Positions 1 through 8,378 of a stretch of DNA of 64,000 nucleotides are shown here, in pieces. This DNA comes from Pseudomonas paracarnis (GTDB taxonomy: Bacteria > Pseudomonadota > Gammaproteobacteria > Pseudomonadales > Pseudomonadaceae), in the NCBI RefSeq assembly GCF_904063055.1, contig NZ_CAJFCN010000001.1, positions 868,001 through 932,000 on the forward strand, written 5' to 3'. Position 1 is the stretch's first letter. The number at the start of each line of letters is the position of its first letter. The translations under genes were made by a program, and so were the position numbers. The notes under the pieces are model-generated. The model searched no databases. It saw only the letters and a list, made by a program, of their open reading frames with translations, and was not told where the DNA came from.

Positions 1-139
1 AACCCTCAGGGATCCTGCGAAAGCGGTCGTCATACCAATGCTCGGTGAACAGCGCCGCGTACTGCGCGCGCAGGTCCTGGAGCAGTGCCTCGGCCTGGTC
101 GCGGGGCAGTTTTGCGGTGATGGCGATGTCGATTTCCAT
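1..139 (-). CDS. Phage early-region protein, partial (C-terminus outside window)
   Basis: The reading frame starts at the ATG at 139 and runs leftwards out of the window; about 46 codons are visible, beginning MEIDIAITAKLP. It is hydrophilic, with a run of charged and aromatic residues (HWYDDRFRR) near the window edge. It lies 71 bp downstream of the next early gene and has the same orientation, so it is probably part of the same leftward early operon of the prophage. I do not recognise the family and assign no function. Confidence 0.5.
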   Translation of the reverse strand, partial: MEIDIAITAKLPRDQAEALLQDLRAQYAALFTEHWYDDRFRRIPEG

Positions 140-210
140 GGTCCACCTCGGATTGCGGGCAAAGCTCACCCAAACCCATTGGGAATGGGGTAGGGCGGGT
201 TAGTTGGGGG

Positions 211-582
211 TTACGGTGTTACGAGACGCAGCCGGCGGTTTTCCGGTGCATTGATGATGCGTTGGTAGATGAGGCTGACCGGTACAGCCCAGGTCATGCC
301 GCTGGCGGGGTCGGTGATAACTGCCACCGCCCCGGAGCTGGCGTCGACGTCCAGTTGGTGGCGGTCGTTGTTGGATTTGAGTTCACCGTAAGCACGGCTG
401 ATCAGCTTTTCCGCCATGTGCAATGGCACTTCTAAACTGCCCACCAGGTGCTGCACCGCACGGCAGAACAGTAACTGGTCGTTGCCCAGATGTTCGCCCT
501 GGTGGCGTTGCAAGAAGGACAGGCCAGCGGCTTGCATGGTTGCCTGGTATTCCTGGTAGTCGGTGTGGGTAGCTGTATTCAT
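211..582 (-). CDS. Hypothetical phage early protein
   Basis: The product is 123 aa, beginning MNTATHTDYQEYQ. The ATG at 582 overlaps the TGA of the upstream Ogr-like gene in an ATGA junction, which fixes this start over the much longer open frame extending to 1050. The protein looks soluble, with a helical N-terminal half and a C-terminal stretch (SGAVAVITDPASGMTWAVPVSLIY) predicted as beta strand. The tight coupling implies co-expression with the late activator in the leftward early operon. I do not recognise a family. Confidence 0.65.
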   Translation of the reverse strand: MNTATHTDYQEYQATMQAAGLSFLQRHQGEHLGNDQLLFCRAVQHLVGSLEVPLHMAEKLISRAYGELKSNNDRHQLDVDASSGAVAVITDPASGMTWAVPVSLIYQRIINAPENRRLRLVTP

Positions 583-878
583 CACGCACGCTCCATTTCC
601 ATTTGGTCCAGCAGATCGGGTTGATTGTTTTTTGCCGTGAGGTTCTGTCGAGCAAGGAGGCGCACTTTGGTGGGCGCCATGGGCAAAACGGTAAGTGGGC
701 GCTCGATGCCTGATGGGCTGAGCTGGTATTCCCAAACCAAAGAGCCGGAGAACGTGGCGCCGCACAGCAGGTTGGTGCATTCCGAGTACATCGAGCGGAA
801 GCAGGGCGTCTGACCCTCGGAGGTCCGAATACGCATCGAGCTGCTGCAGCAGGGACAGACCAGCTTGTAGGTGCTCAA
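582..878 (-). CDS. Ogr/Delta-type zinc-finger late transcription activator
   Basis: This 98-aa protein has the signature of the P2 Ogr / P4 Delta family: C-X2-C-X22-C-X4-C (Cys8, Cys11, Cys34, Cys39), with RIRTS after the first pair and a Tyr before the third Cys. Family members bind zinc and activate phage late promoters by contacting RNA polymerase alpha at TGT...ACA dyads upstream of the promoters. It is longer than P2 Ogr (about 72 aa), with a C-terminal extension. Here it sits in the early operon rather than beside gene D as in P2. Its start overlaps the end of the upstream gene (ATGA). Likely targets are the dyads at 10584, 14977 and 22411. Confidence 0.88.
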   Translation of the reverse strand: MSTYKLVCPCCSSSMRIRTSEGQTPCFRSMYSECTNLLCGATFSGSLVWEYQLSPSGIERPLTVLPMAPTKVRLLARQNLTAKNNQPDLLDQMEMERA

Positions 879-1348
879 TGCTTTTGCCCCCGGCTGTGCA
901 ACAGAATCGTTGCCAGGACTTCGGAATGACGAGCCGCCATGTAATGGCTATGAGCGCGCAAAATCGCCTCGGCTTCGTCCCGCTCAATGACGCCATCGTC
1001 CAGTGCTTTCGCAATGATCTGGTCAACCACTCCGCGTTTGGCTGCAGCACGTACCGAACGGTTGTAAAGGTCTACGTTGTCCAATGTTTCAGGCTTGGCG
1101 AGGGGGACGAACATGCCGCCGTACATGGCCGCGATGTATTCCGGCAGGTAGGTGGTGCCCATGTCCTGCTCTAACAGGTGGATCTGTTCGTCACTCAAGG
1201 GCCGACTGCCGGCGTTTTCGTAGATGTGGTTATCGAACTTCTTGAGTTCGTATCCAAGGCGGGCTGCAGCGCATTCCCGGCCACCTTCGTAGTCGTTGAT
1301 CACTGCGCTCATTACTTGGCGCTTGGTCGCTAGAACTGGGCGTTTCAT
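875..1348 (-). CDS. YmfL/CII-like phage regulatory protein
   Basis: The 157-aa product resembles the YmfL family (E. coli e14) and phage CII-type regulators. The N-terminus carries the family-like string GGRECAAARLGYELKKFDNHIYENAGSRPL at about residues 22-50, consistent with a helix-turn-helix DNA-binding region. The C-terminal half is helical. It lies second in the leftward early operon after the Cro-like gene, the usual place for a CII-like activator that tunes the lysis-lysogeny decision. The specific DNA target cannot be read from the sequence. Confidence 0.75.
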   Translation of the reverse strand: MKRPVLATKRQVMSAVINDYEGGRECAAARLGYELKKFDNHIYENAGSRPLSDEQIHLLEQDMGTTYLPEYIAAMYGGMFVPLAKPETLDNVDLYNRSVRAAAKRGVVDQIIAKALDDGVIERDEAEAILRAHSHYMAARHSEVLATILLHSRGQKH

Positions 1349-1377
1349 CTTCTGGTTTCCCCTTGGAGCCAGAGGCC

Positions 1378-1590
1378 CTAATTTGTAATCACGCCGTCTT
1401 TGATTCCGAGCAGTACGGCCGCGCGGTGAGCCTCACCACGCAAGCACTTCTTCTGCCCGTTCAAAACCGCATAGACCGTCGATGGGTTGAACTCATTTTT
1501 TTCGGCCCAGTCTTTGGCCGAGATCCCGAGACGTGCGAGACGATCACGGGCCTCTTGGCATGCTTGCTCGATGGGGGATGCGTTCGGCAT
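1378..1590 (-). CDS. Cro-like phage DNA-binding protein
   Basis: The protein is 70 aa, starting MPNASPIEQ at the ATG at 1590. A longer frame to 1656 exists but would overlap the operator palindrome. The centre (SAKDWAEKNEFNPSTVYAVLNGQKKCLRGEAHRAAVLLGI) matches the phage-associated helix-turn-helix family common in Pseudomonas prophages, where the HTH governs the early operon. It is the first gene of that operon and diverges from the repressor, so a Cro-type role antagonising the repressor is the natural reading. This is an inference from layout and family. Confidence 0.75.
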   Translation of the reverse strand: MPNASPIEQACQEARDRLARLGISAKDWAEKNEFNPSTVYAVLNGQKKCLRGEAHRAAVLLGIKDGVITN

Positions 1591-1662
1591 AGTCTCGTTT
1601 CGTGTGGTTTCGTGTGATGACAGGCGAAGTATTTCCCATGATCGTGGGATCGTCAAGTCTTG
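1591..1662. promoter_or_regulatory. Repressor/Cro divergent operator region
   Basis: The 72-bp gap between divergent cro-like and repressor genes contains two perfect tandem copies of GTTTCGTGTG (1597-1616) and an imperfect 16-bp palindrome TCCCATGATCGTGGGA (1634-1649). Both are placed where operators for the repressor and Cro-like protein would be expected. The repressor start at 1663 lacks a clear Shine-Dalgarno sequence, so its message may be leaderless or short-leadered. Confidence 0.6.
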
Positions 1663-2028
1663 ATGGAGACAAATGTGGGAATTGGTGACCGCCTCAAAGA
1701 GGAACGGGAGCGCCTAGGGTTCAGTCAGACTGAATTTGCGGCAGTTGCTGGGGCTTCGAAAAACAGTCAGTACAACTACGAAAAAGGTGATCGAAGCCCT
1801 GACGCGGACTACCTCGCGGCTGTTGCAGAAAGAGGCGTCGATATTCTTTACGTGGTAACTGGCGAGCGTAAGCGTCAAGCAGCCGAGAGCATTAGCGACG
1901 GTGCATCGGAATTTCTCCAGGTCTACGAGCAAGTGGGTCCTGCTGACCGGCAGGTACTCCTTCGCATGGCTTCGGCATTCGCCAATGCAGCGGACTCAAC
2001 CGGAAAAAAACCAGCACCTCAGAAGTAG
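1663..2028 (+). CDS. XRE-family phage repressor (C-type)
   Basis: The product is 121 aa from the ATG at 1663 (a TTG at 1660 is also possible). Residues about 6-60 form a canonical HTH_3 domain (IGDRLKEERERLGFSQTEFAAVAGASKNSQYNYEKGDRSPDADYLAAV), followed by GVDILYVVTGER, typical of Pseudomonas prophage repressors. The C-terminal helical tail (YEQVGPADRQVLLRMASAF) is probably for dimerisation. There is no LexA-like Ser/Lys protease domain, so induction by RecA-stimulated self-cleavage is unlikely, as in P2 C. It is followed by a strong terminator at 2060. Confidence 0.88.
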   Translation: METNVGIGDRLKEERERLGFSQTEFAAVAGASKNSQYNYEKGDRSPDADYLAAVAERGVDILYVVTGERKRQAAESISDGASEFLQVYEQVGPADRQVLLRMASAFANAADSTGKKPAPQK

Positions 2029-2059
2029 CAGTCGGTATCCGGTAATAGGGCGCAGTACG

Positions 2060-2082
2060 CCGACCAAGAAGGTCGGTTTTTT
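2060..2082 (+). terminator. Rho-independent terminator after the repressor
   Basis: A perfect 6-bp stem CCGACC/GGTCGG with loop AAGAA is followed by six T residues. It separates the repressor transcript from the next plus-strand gene, which therefore probably has its own promoter or is reached only by read-through. Confidence 0.85.
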
Positions 2083-2106
2083 AATGGAAGTTCTAAGGAG
2101 AAAGGA

Positions 2107-2901
2107 ATGGCTTTGAAGCCTTGTAAATCCTGTAGGCACACAGTGGATGCCTCAGCAAAAGTCTGCCCCAGCTGTGGCGTTAAAAAACCCGGCGTAACGT
2201 TAGGGCGCGAGGTATTTGGGGTTGTAATCATGCTCGCTGTCATTGCTGGCGCGTTTTCATTGTTTTCGGGCGGAAGCGATACCAAGCCCGTGGAAAAGGC
2301 CACACAGCAGGCTGCACCAATTGCTGCTGTGCCGCAGTCCTACTCAATCACACAGGACGATTTTCGTGAAGGTAGGCCTCGCAAAGTAGAGGTCATGTTG
2401 CCTAAGCGGTTAAACGACGCAGATTTGGCGGAAGTGGCAAAAGCTATTCGTGCTGATTCAGAATTCAAGGCCGACAAAACCTTCATAGGATTCCGTGTCG
2501 AAGGGCAAACCGACAGCGCTTTCTGGGCCATCGCCAATTTTGACCCCGACTACAGGACCTCGCTGATCGGCCTGAGCGTAAAGGATTACCAAGCTCTGAA
2601 AGCGCTGGACCTCAAGGCATATCCGAACAGGATCGGTAGCTGGTTGCAGGATGGCGTGTTGGGTCATGTGATGGTGTTGTACAAGCAAAACGACAAGTAT
2701 TTTCTCGACTCTGTTTTTGCCAGCGGTGGGAAAAATACCGAGCACTATGAAGGAAAAAAACTACCTGATGGCGGACTGCGTCTGGACGATCCCGAGGCCG
2801 GTTTTAATGAGCATTACGTTGTTGATGCCAAGGGCAATTTGCAAGGCTGGGGGGAGAACGGCGTGTACATGACGTTGCCCCCGTTTGAGCCAGCGCAGTG
2901 A
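2107..2901 (+). CDS. Zinc-ribbon membrane protein, putative lysogenic-conversion gene
   Basis: The 264-aa protein has an N-terminal zinc ribbon (Cys6-X2-Cys9...Cys20-X2-Cys23), one transmembrane helix at about residues 36-54 (VFGVVIMLAVIAGAFSLF), and a roughly 190-residue soluble domain that I do not recognise. The predicted topology puts the zinc ribbon in the cytoplasm and the large domain in the periplasm. A good Shine-Dalgarno sequence (AAGGAGAAAGG) precedes the start. It sits between the repressor and the tail gene D on the strand transcribed in lysogens, the typical position of a moron. Function is unknown. Confidence 0.7.
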   Translation: MALKPCKSCRHTVDASAKVCPSCGVKKPGVTLGREVFGVVIMLAVIAGAFSLFSGGSDTKPVEKATQQAAPIAAVPQSYSITQDDFREGRPRKVEVMLPKRLNDADLAEVAKAIRADSEFKADKTFIGFRVEGQTDSAFWAIANFDPDYRTSLIGLSVKDYQALKALDLKAYPNRIGSWLQDGVLGHVMVLYKQNDKYFLDSVFASGGKNTEHYEGKKLPDGGLRLDDPEAGFNEHYVVDAKGNLQGWGENGVYMTLPPFEPAQ

Positions 2902-3035
2902 CGTAATAACACACATTTTTTTTGCTTGCCGTCCGATGACACAGCAGAACGTGATGGAAATTGGCTGTTCCCCGGGAGACTTTAACGGCGCCATGTAGGT
3001 GCCGAGTTCCCGTTGCGTGTGAAAGGAGTATTCGC

Positions 3036-3200
3036 ATGATGGAGAACAGCGGTGTGTCGGAAAGCCAAGTGTCAGTCGTAGATGCGAACTGCCTTAGCGA
3101 TCAGGAAGTGAAGTTGCTAGCAATGTTCCGGGCCATCAGTGCCCAGCGGCAACAAGATGTGCTGCGACTGTTGGAGGTTTTTTCGGTCGCACCTGAGTAG
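3036..3200 (+). CDS. Small phage protein resembling the repressor C-terminal tail
   Basis: The protein is 54 aa, starting MMENSGVSES, with a strong Shine-Dalgarno sequence (AAAGGAG, 8 nt upstream). The C-terminal half (LLAMFRAISAQRQQDVLRLLEVFSVA) resembles the helical tail of the repressor encoded at 1663-2028 (QVYEQVGPADRQVLLRMASAFANA), but no DNA-binding domain is present. It could be a dimerisation partner or modulator of the repressor. That is inference from similarity I judged by eye. Confidence 0.55.
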   Translation: MMENSGVSESQVSVVDANCLSDQEVKLLAMFRAISAQRQQDVLRLLEVFSVAPE

Positions 3201-3212
3201 TAATCGTGCTGA

Positions 3213-3235
3213 CCCCGGACATGTTCCGGGGTTTA
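3213..3235. terminator. Bidirectional terminator between convergent moron and late genes
   Basis: A perfect 7-bp stem CCCCGGA/TCCGGGG with a 5-nt loop (CATGT), followed by TTT on the plus strand, lies between the 54-aa gene ending at 3200 and gene D ending at 3233 on the other strand. The hairpin could stop transcripts from both sides. Confidence 0.65.
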
Positions 3236-4504
3236 TGCTGTTTTATCGGCCTGAGCTTTTTTCCACTCTCGATCCACCGCCCGCTTGGCCGTTTTTTCAC
3301 TTGCGTACAGCCAACGTAAACGCCTTGGCTTCGATTGATCACCTGCTGTAATCGTCTTTTCCTTCCCTGTTTTCTGATCGCGGTAATACGCGATTATCCC
3401 CGTGTAATCGCCCTTGTTCTCTTCCGCCAGATCTTCAACGTTGTCCTCCGGCAACTTGCTCTCCAGCTCCAGGCTGACGGTGTATCCGCCGTCCGGGCTT
3501 AGGTTGTGCTGCACGTTGCCGCCGTACCAGATGATCTCGTCGATTTCCGCTTTAACGCCCTGGAGTGTGTAGGTCAGTTCGGGGATCAGATCCGGCCGGC
3601 CCATCGCGAGCGTGTAGCTGAGCGTGGCGCTGCCGCGTTGCAGGCGTCGAAACTCGGCCCTTGCAGCCCGCAGCGCTGATTGCTGGTCACTGTAGGTATG
3701 GCGCAGGTCTTTGAGGTTCTCGCCGCCGCCGGCAATCGCTTCCTGTTTCTTGGCACTGTGCACATCATAGAAATAGGCGCGTACGCCGTCGTAGCTATCG
3801 CGATCCGCCTGCAAGTACCGGTGCTGGTCACCGTCAGCGCGAGTAAGCGTAATGTGGGGCAGGAGAAGCCCGCTGGCGGTCTTGCCGCCGCCTGCAGGGA
3901 TGCACAGCAAACACCCGGCCTTTACGCTCGCCACCGCGTCGAATTCTTCGCCCAGGCGCGTGATCAGGTTGGCGTCCGATTCATTGGCCTGGTCAAGCTG
4001 CAGGATCGGCAACGCACCGAGCGCGCCGGCCACGGTCGAGGTGAGGTTGTTTCCCATGGCGATATCGCCGATGACTTTGCCCAGCGTAGTGTTGCTCCAG
4101 CTGCGCTCGCGTTTGGTCTTCAGCCCTTTGCGCAGGTCTGCTGATCGAGCGCGGATGCTGAGTACATCCGGCGCGCCGCAGTGCTCTGTCTCGTCGACGG
4201 TGTAGGTGCCCTTGTCCACCAGGCCGGTGTCGCTCCAGCCCAACCACAAGCGTAGTACTGCGCCCTTTGGCGGTATCGACAGCAGGCCGTCATGGTCGCT
4301 CAATGTGATCGTGAGCTGGTCGGCCTCAACGCCACGGTTGTCGGTTAGATCCAGGTTCATCAGCCGCGGGCTTACCTTCATGGCGATATCGTTGCCGTCC
4401 ACCGTGAGACGGAAGGCCGGAACAGGATAGGCGGCATCCCGGAAGAAGCGTTCCGCCGTATCCACGAGGTAACCGGTGACTTTGGACAGCGCCGCCTCTA
4501 TCAC
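3233..4504 (-). CDS. D: Tail protein gpD (late control D family)
   Basis: The 423-aa protein is a P2 gpD homologue (Phage_GPD family), a baseplate hub component with a fold related to the VgrG/gp27 spike hub. It is slightly longer than P2 gpD (about 387 aa), with a basic C-terminal tail (KPRRLRWLYASEKTAKRAVDREWKKAQADKTA) typical of Pseudomonas homologues. It is the last gene of the leftward FI-FII-E-T-U-D operon; its start overlaps the end of U by 4 bp (ATGA). A terminator follows immediately. Confidence 0.93.
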   Translation of the reverse strand: MIEAALSKVTGYLVDTAERFFRDAAYPVPAFRLTVDGNDIAMKVSPRLMNLDLTDNRGVEADQLTITLSDHDGLLSIPPKGAVLRLWLGWSDTGLVDKGTYTVDETEHCGAPDVLSIRARSADLRKGLKTKRERSWSNTTLGKVIGDIAMGNNLTSTVAGALGALPILQLDQANESDANLITRLGEEFDAVASVKAGCLLCIPAGGGKTASGLLLPHITLTRADGDQHRYLQADRDSYDGVRAYFYDVHSAKKQEAIAGGGENLKDLRHTYSDQQSALRAARAEFRRLQRGSATLSYTLAMGRPDLIPELTYTLQGVKAEIDEIIWYGGNVQHNLSPDGGYTVSLELESKLPEDNVEDLAEENKGDYTGIIAYYRDQKTGKEKTITAGDQSKPRRLRWLYASEKTAKRAVDREWKKAQADKTA

Positions 4505-4941
4505 AGCAGCCCCCGCAGAATATTGAGCCCGGTGCTGGTAGCGGCGCCGAGCAGGTCGATACGGTCATCATCGGTACGCTTGAGCGTGAGGGTGAACTCA
4601 ATACGTCGTGGCGTGCCGTCTCTGAAGAACACAGTTTTGGTCTCGCTCAGGCTCTCGATTACCCACAACCCGTAAATCCGGCCGGTGCCCTCGACCATCG
4701 GCCAGGCCTTGCCGGTGTTCGCCATCAAGCGCAATGCATCCAGGCTGAGCACGCTGCCGGCCAGCTCGGGCAGGATGATGCCGGGGAGGGTAATAGTGTC
4801 GTCACCACGGCCGACAAATTGCAGCGCGGGTGGTGCACCGACGCGGCTGTTGCTGGCATAGCGCCAATTGGTTTGGCGCTGCAGCTCCTGGTAAGCGAGG
4901 GTTGATAGGCTGAATACGAACATGCCGAGGCTTAACATCAT
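4501..4941 (-). CDS. U: Tail protein gpU
   Basis: The 146-aa protein matches the P2 gpU family, with the characteristic start MMLSLGMFVFSLSTLAYQELQRQTNWRYASNSRVG and the segment around GLWVIESLSETKTVFFRDG. Family members act at the end of the tail tube as terminator or completion protein. The size is close to P2 gpU (about 159 aa). It lies 5 bp after the tape-measure gene and overlaps D by 4 bp, so it is translationally coupled in the tail operon. Confidence 0.92.
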   Translation of the reverse strand: MMLSLGMFVFSLSTLAYQELQRQTNWRYASNSRVGAPPALQFVGRGDDTITLPGIILPELAGSVLSLDALRLMANTGKAWPMVEGTGRIYGLWVIESLSETKTVFFRDGTPRRIEFTLTLKRTDDDRIDLLGAATSTGLNILRGLL

Positions 4942-4946
4942 GGTGG

Positions 4947-7900
4947 TTATTCCCGGTCAGATAGCTTGCTGCGACTACGCGCTTTCTTCTCGCGGTCGAT
5001 GCGGACAAGTTCAGCTCGCACAGCGCGAGCGACGGCTTGGGCGTCGAGCCCTGGAGTCGCTGGAATGTTGATGTTGATGACGTCGTGGCTGTCGTAGACC
5101 GCTTTTACCGGAGCACTGGCGATAGGTGGGCGATCATCGACCGCCAGCGCCGGGAGGCTGAATGCACTCATGGCGAGCGCTCCGGCAGCGGCGATCCGCT
5201 TGCTAAGGTCCATCAGGCTCACCCGCCCGTCGTTGAGTGGGAGCGTTGTCTTGGGTGCCTGCACGGTGGGGCCCAGAGGCAATTGCGGCATTTGCTGGAT
5301 TCGCTGGCGGGCGTCTTCAGCCCCGATGGGCGGAACAGGCAGCTTAGGCTGGGGCAGGTGCTGTGTTCGCTCACGAGCATTCTCGGTGTCAATGGGCGGG
5401 ATCGGCAGCAAGGGTTGCGGCAGCGTTCGGGTGCGTTGGCGGGCCTCTTTCACGGCAACAGGTTCGGGTTGAATCGGTACGCTGAGCGATACGCTTCCGG
5501 CTGCGGTCAGTTTCTCGCTGATTTGGGTGAGAGCCTTCAGTGGTCCGTTCTCGGCACCTTCCAATCCCTGGGTCAGGCCGGCCATGGTGAAACCGCCCAG
5601 TTCGGCGAACACTCGCGAAGGGCTGTGGATGCCGAGCTTTTCCTTGAACCAACCGATGCTTGCGTCGCCGATTGAGCCTATGGCGTTTTTCACCCCACTG
5701 AGGCCGGCGGTCAACCCGTTGATCAACCCATTGACGATCATGTTGCCGAACTCGGTAAAGCGGCTGGGCAAGTCCACGCCCAGGTAGCTCAGTACGCCAG
5801 CAAAGGCCTGGTAGATCAGGCCGATAGGGCTGAAGTTGGCAAGGGTGTTGATGATCCCGACTATCCCACCGCTGAACCCCGCCTTGATTTCCGTCCAGGC
5901 ATTGGCGAAGTAGTTCTTCACTGCATCCCAGTTTTTGTAGATCAGGTAGGCGCCGCCGGCCAGAGCGGCCACGACGGCGGCGATGACCAGGACAATCGGA
6001 TTGGCAGAAAGCCCCCACAGCGCAATCCCCACAATGCGTAATGCGGATACCAGGGGACCGATCAGAATGCCGCCCAAGGTACGCATTACGGTGCCGAACA
6101 CCTTGAATACCGCAATGATGCCGGGCAGGCGAATGCCGAGCATTGCCAGGCCAAATCGCAGGAACAGGAACGGAGCCAGGATGCCCCCCAAGGTAAGAGC
6201 AAGCCCGCCGAACACGGCCGATAACGCCGCCACGCTGGCTACGATTTTCAGCAGAGTCGCGGTCAGAACCGGGTTTGCCTGGACCCACCCATTGACCTTG
6301 TCCAGCACACCACCGATAGCGTCCATGACGTCGACCATCGTCGCTCGTACGGCCTCACCTGCGCCGCTTTTGGTGTTGAACAGCTTGTTCTGCAGCACCT
6401 GCCAACGGCCTTCGATAGCGTCGGCCCGGACGTCCATTTCCCTTTGCATAGAGCCTTTGGCAGCAGCGTCATCCACCAATTTGAGCTGGCGGCGCAGTTC
6501 ATCCAGGTTGTTGACCAGCTTGCCGGCATCTTTGCCGAATTCTTTACCGAACAACCGGGTGGAGGCTTCGGTCTGCTGTTCGGGCGACAGCTTCTTGATG
6601 CGCTCGAGGACGCCCATCATCGTGCCCATGGCGTCTTTGGTCATGCCGGTCTGCACGGCCTTTGAATCCAGGCCGACCATCGCCATGCCTTCCTGAAACT
6701 TTTTACCCTGCATGGTGGCGATAGCCAGCTCACGCACCATCGCCCGCGAAGCGCTGGCGGCGACTTCTGGTGCAGAACCTAACGACAGGAATGTACTGCC
6801 GAGCGCCGCTGCCTTGCGGTAGTCGAGCTTGTCGGCCACATCGCTCATGCGAGTCAGCGTCTCGATGATGTCGCCGCCCTTGGAGCGCGTGTTGTCGTCC
6901 AGATAGTTGAGTGCGTCGCCCAGCTCGGCGATGTTCTTAATCGGCACCTTGTACAAGCCGGCAATCCGGCCCATATCTTCGCCGACCTGCTCGGCGGGCA
7001 AGTCGAAGGCAACGGCTGCAGTAGCCGAGACCTTCGCCATCGCCAGTAGGTTTTCCTTACCCTGGATACCGGCCCGGGCCTGGGCTTCGACCAGGGCCGC
7101 AAACTCGGTGGTGGCGATGGGCATTTCATTGCTGGCCGCTTTGATCGCGGCGGCGAACTCGTAATAGGTGCTTGTGAGTTTGCCATTGCTGTCCCGTGCG
7201 CCATCGACCTGCTTAGCAACGCCCATCATGGCGCTTTCGAAGTCGACGTATTCCTTGACCACGCTGATAACCGGGCGGCTGGCTGTATAGGCCACACCCA
7301 AGCTGGCACCACCCGCGACAGCGGCGCTGCCGGCGAATTGTTTACCTTGGTCGTAAGCACCACGGGCCTTGGCGAGGCTTTCCTGCTTGTGTCGTAGAGC
7401 GTCCAGCTTGTCCATCTGGGCTTTCATGGCTCGCGTGGTGTTGTCCATATCACGCTTGAGCCTCAATTCCGACGCGCCCAGGGCGTTGGTGTTGATGCCA
7501 ACGCTCTTAAGCCGCGCGCCCAGGCTGGATAGCTTGTTTTGCTGTTGGCCGTAGAGTTCGCCCAGTCGTTTCGATTCGGTACTGTGTTGCTTGAGTAGCG
7601 TTAGTTGGGCTTTGAACGGAGCTTCCAGGCGGCGGATCTCGTCGCGCAGACTGGCATGGCCTGCACGGCTGGTGCGCAGTTGCGCGTTGTTCAGAGTGAA
7701 GCGGTCGGCCAGCGTTTTTTCCTTGGCCGCTAGCTGATCCAACTGAGCCTTACGGTCCCGTTGAGCCGCTGTGAGCCGCGTATATTCAGCGTGTTGCTCG
7801 CGGGTCAGCGCGTTACCCTTTTGAACCACTGCGTTCAGGGCGGCGATCTGATTGCCGGATTTTCGGTGTTCGTCTCCTAGTAAACCTAGGGCGTTTCGTG

Positions 7901-8261
7901 CTCCGGTGAGTTCCCGCTTGAGTTCGTGCTGGCTGGTTTTGAGGGCGTCGACCTTGTGGCGTGACTGCTCGAAAAGTGTCTGGGTCGGCGCGAGCTGCTG
8001 CCGGACTTTTGCCGTAACGCGGGAGAGTTCCCCCACCTTGGCGTTGTTGGCGGCGAGTGCCTCGGATGTTGCGCGGGTCTCAGCCTGCAGTTCGCGCCAG
8101 GCACTGACGTCGCGTTGTTGGGTGTTGAGTTCTTTGAGTCGGTCACGGGCGGCTTTGAGGGCGCGGGCGGTCTCTTGGCTTCCCCCCGTAATTTGCTTCA
8201 ACGGACCTGTGGCCTTGTCGATGGCGCTGAGCAGCACCTGAAGTCTCAGATCATTCGCCAT
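4947..8261 (-). CDS. T: Tail tape-measure protein gpT
   Basis: The 1104-aa protein is a TP901-type tape measure. It has a long coiled-coil N-terminal third rich in Glu, Gln and Lys; the conserved Phage_tail TP901 core at about residues 330-640 (FESAMMGVAKQVDGARD; TRLFGKEFGKDAGKLV); hydrophobic segments at about 665-790 (LTATLLKIVASVAALSAVFGGLALTLGGILAPF) expected to act in membrane passage; and Pro/Gln-rich repeats (QPLLPIPPI, QPKLPVPPI) near residue 960. It is longer than P2 gpT (about 815 aa), which predicts a longer tail if length scales as usual. Its ATG overlaps the E' stop codon. Confidence 0.95.
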   Translation of the reverse strand: MANDLRLQVLLSAIDKATGPLKQITGGSQETARALKAARDRLKELNTQQRDVSAWRELQAETRATSEALAANNAKVGELSRVTAKVRQQLAPTQTLFEQSRHKVDALKTSQHELKRELTGARNALGLLGDEHRKSGNQIAALNAVVQKGNALTREQHAEYTRLTAAQRDRKAQLDQLAAKEKTLADRFTLNNAQLRTSRAGHASLRDEIRRLEAPFKAQLTLLKQHSTESKRLGELYGQQQNKLSSLGARLKSVGINTNALGASELRLKRDMDNTTRAMKAQMDKLDALRHKQESLAKARGAYDQGKQFAGSAAVAGGASLGVAYTASRPVISVVKEYVDFESAMMGVAKQVDGARDSNGKLTSTYYEFAAAIKAASNEMPIATTEFAALVEAQARAGIQGKENLLAMAKVSATAAVAFDLPAEQVGEDMGRIAGLYKVPIKNIAELGDALNYLDDNTRSKGGDIIETLTRMSDVADKLDYRKAAALGSTFLSLGSAPEVAASASRAMVRELAIATMQGKKFQEGMAMVGLDSKAVQTGMTKDAMGTMMGVLERIKKLSPEQQTEASTRLFGKEFGKDAGKLVNNLDELRRQLKLVDDAAAKGSMQREMDVRADAIEGRWQVLQNKLFNTKSGAGEAVRATMVDVMDAIGGVLDKVNGWVQANPVLTATLLKIVASVAALSAVFGGLALTLGGILAPFLFLRFGLAMLGIRLPGIIAVFKVFGTVMRTLGGILIGPLVSALRIVGIALWGLSANPIVLVIAAVVAALAGGAYLIYKNWDAVKNYFANAWTEIKAGFSGGIVGIINTLANFSPIGLIYQAFAGVLSYLGVDLPSRFTEFGNMIVNGLINGLTAGLSGVKNAIGSIGDASIGWFKEKLGIHSPSRVFAELGGFTMAGLTQGLEGAENGPLKALTQISEKLTAAGSVSLSVPIQPEPVAVKEARQRTRTLPQPLLPIPPIDTENARERTQHLPQPKLPVPPIGAEDARQRIQQMPQLPLGPTVQAPKTTLPLNDGRVSLMDLSKRIAAAGALAMSAFSLPALAVDDRPPIASAPVKAVYDSHDVININIPATPGLDAQAVARAVRAELVRIDREKKARSRSKLSDRE

Positions 8262-8370
8262 CGTTGGAACTCCGCACCCTGGCGCGTTCGCGCCAGTCCA
8301 TCAGGTCTTGCAGGCCCAGCTGATCCATATCAGCCGGCGCCCAGTGAAAAACCACGGCCAGATCAGCCAT
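8251..8370 (-). CDS. E': Tail assembly chaperone extension gpE' (frameshift product)
   Basis: This is a 39-aa frame, MADLAVVFHWAPADMDQLGL..., matching the GpE family of P2 (hallmarks FHW, LMDWRERA). It lies in the -1 frame relative to E and stays open all the way back to a slippery heptamer inside the end of E, so it is expected to be made mainly as an E+E' fusion, as in P2, where the two forms chaperone the tape measure. Its TGA overlaps the start of T. It is easily missed because it is so short. Confidence 0.85.
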   Translation of the reverse strand: MADLAVVFHWAPADMDQLGLQDLMDWRERARVRSSNDGE

Positions 8371-8378
8371 CGCGTCCT

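Noticed and set aside
211..1050. 279-codon minus-strand open frame spanning the first early genes
   Set aside because: Only its last 123 codons look real. The upstream part overlaps the Ogr-like gene in another frame, and the ATGA junction at 582 gives a better start.
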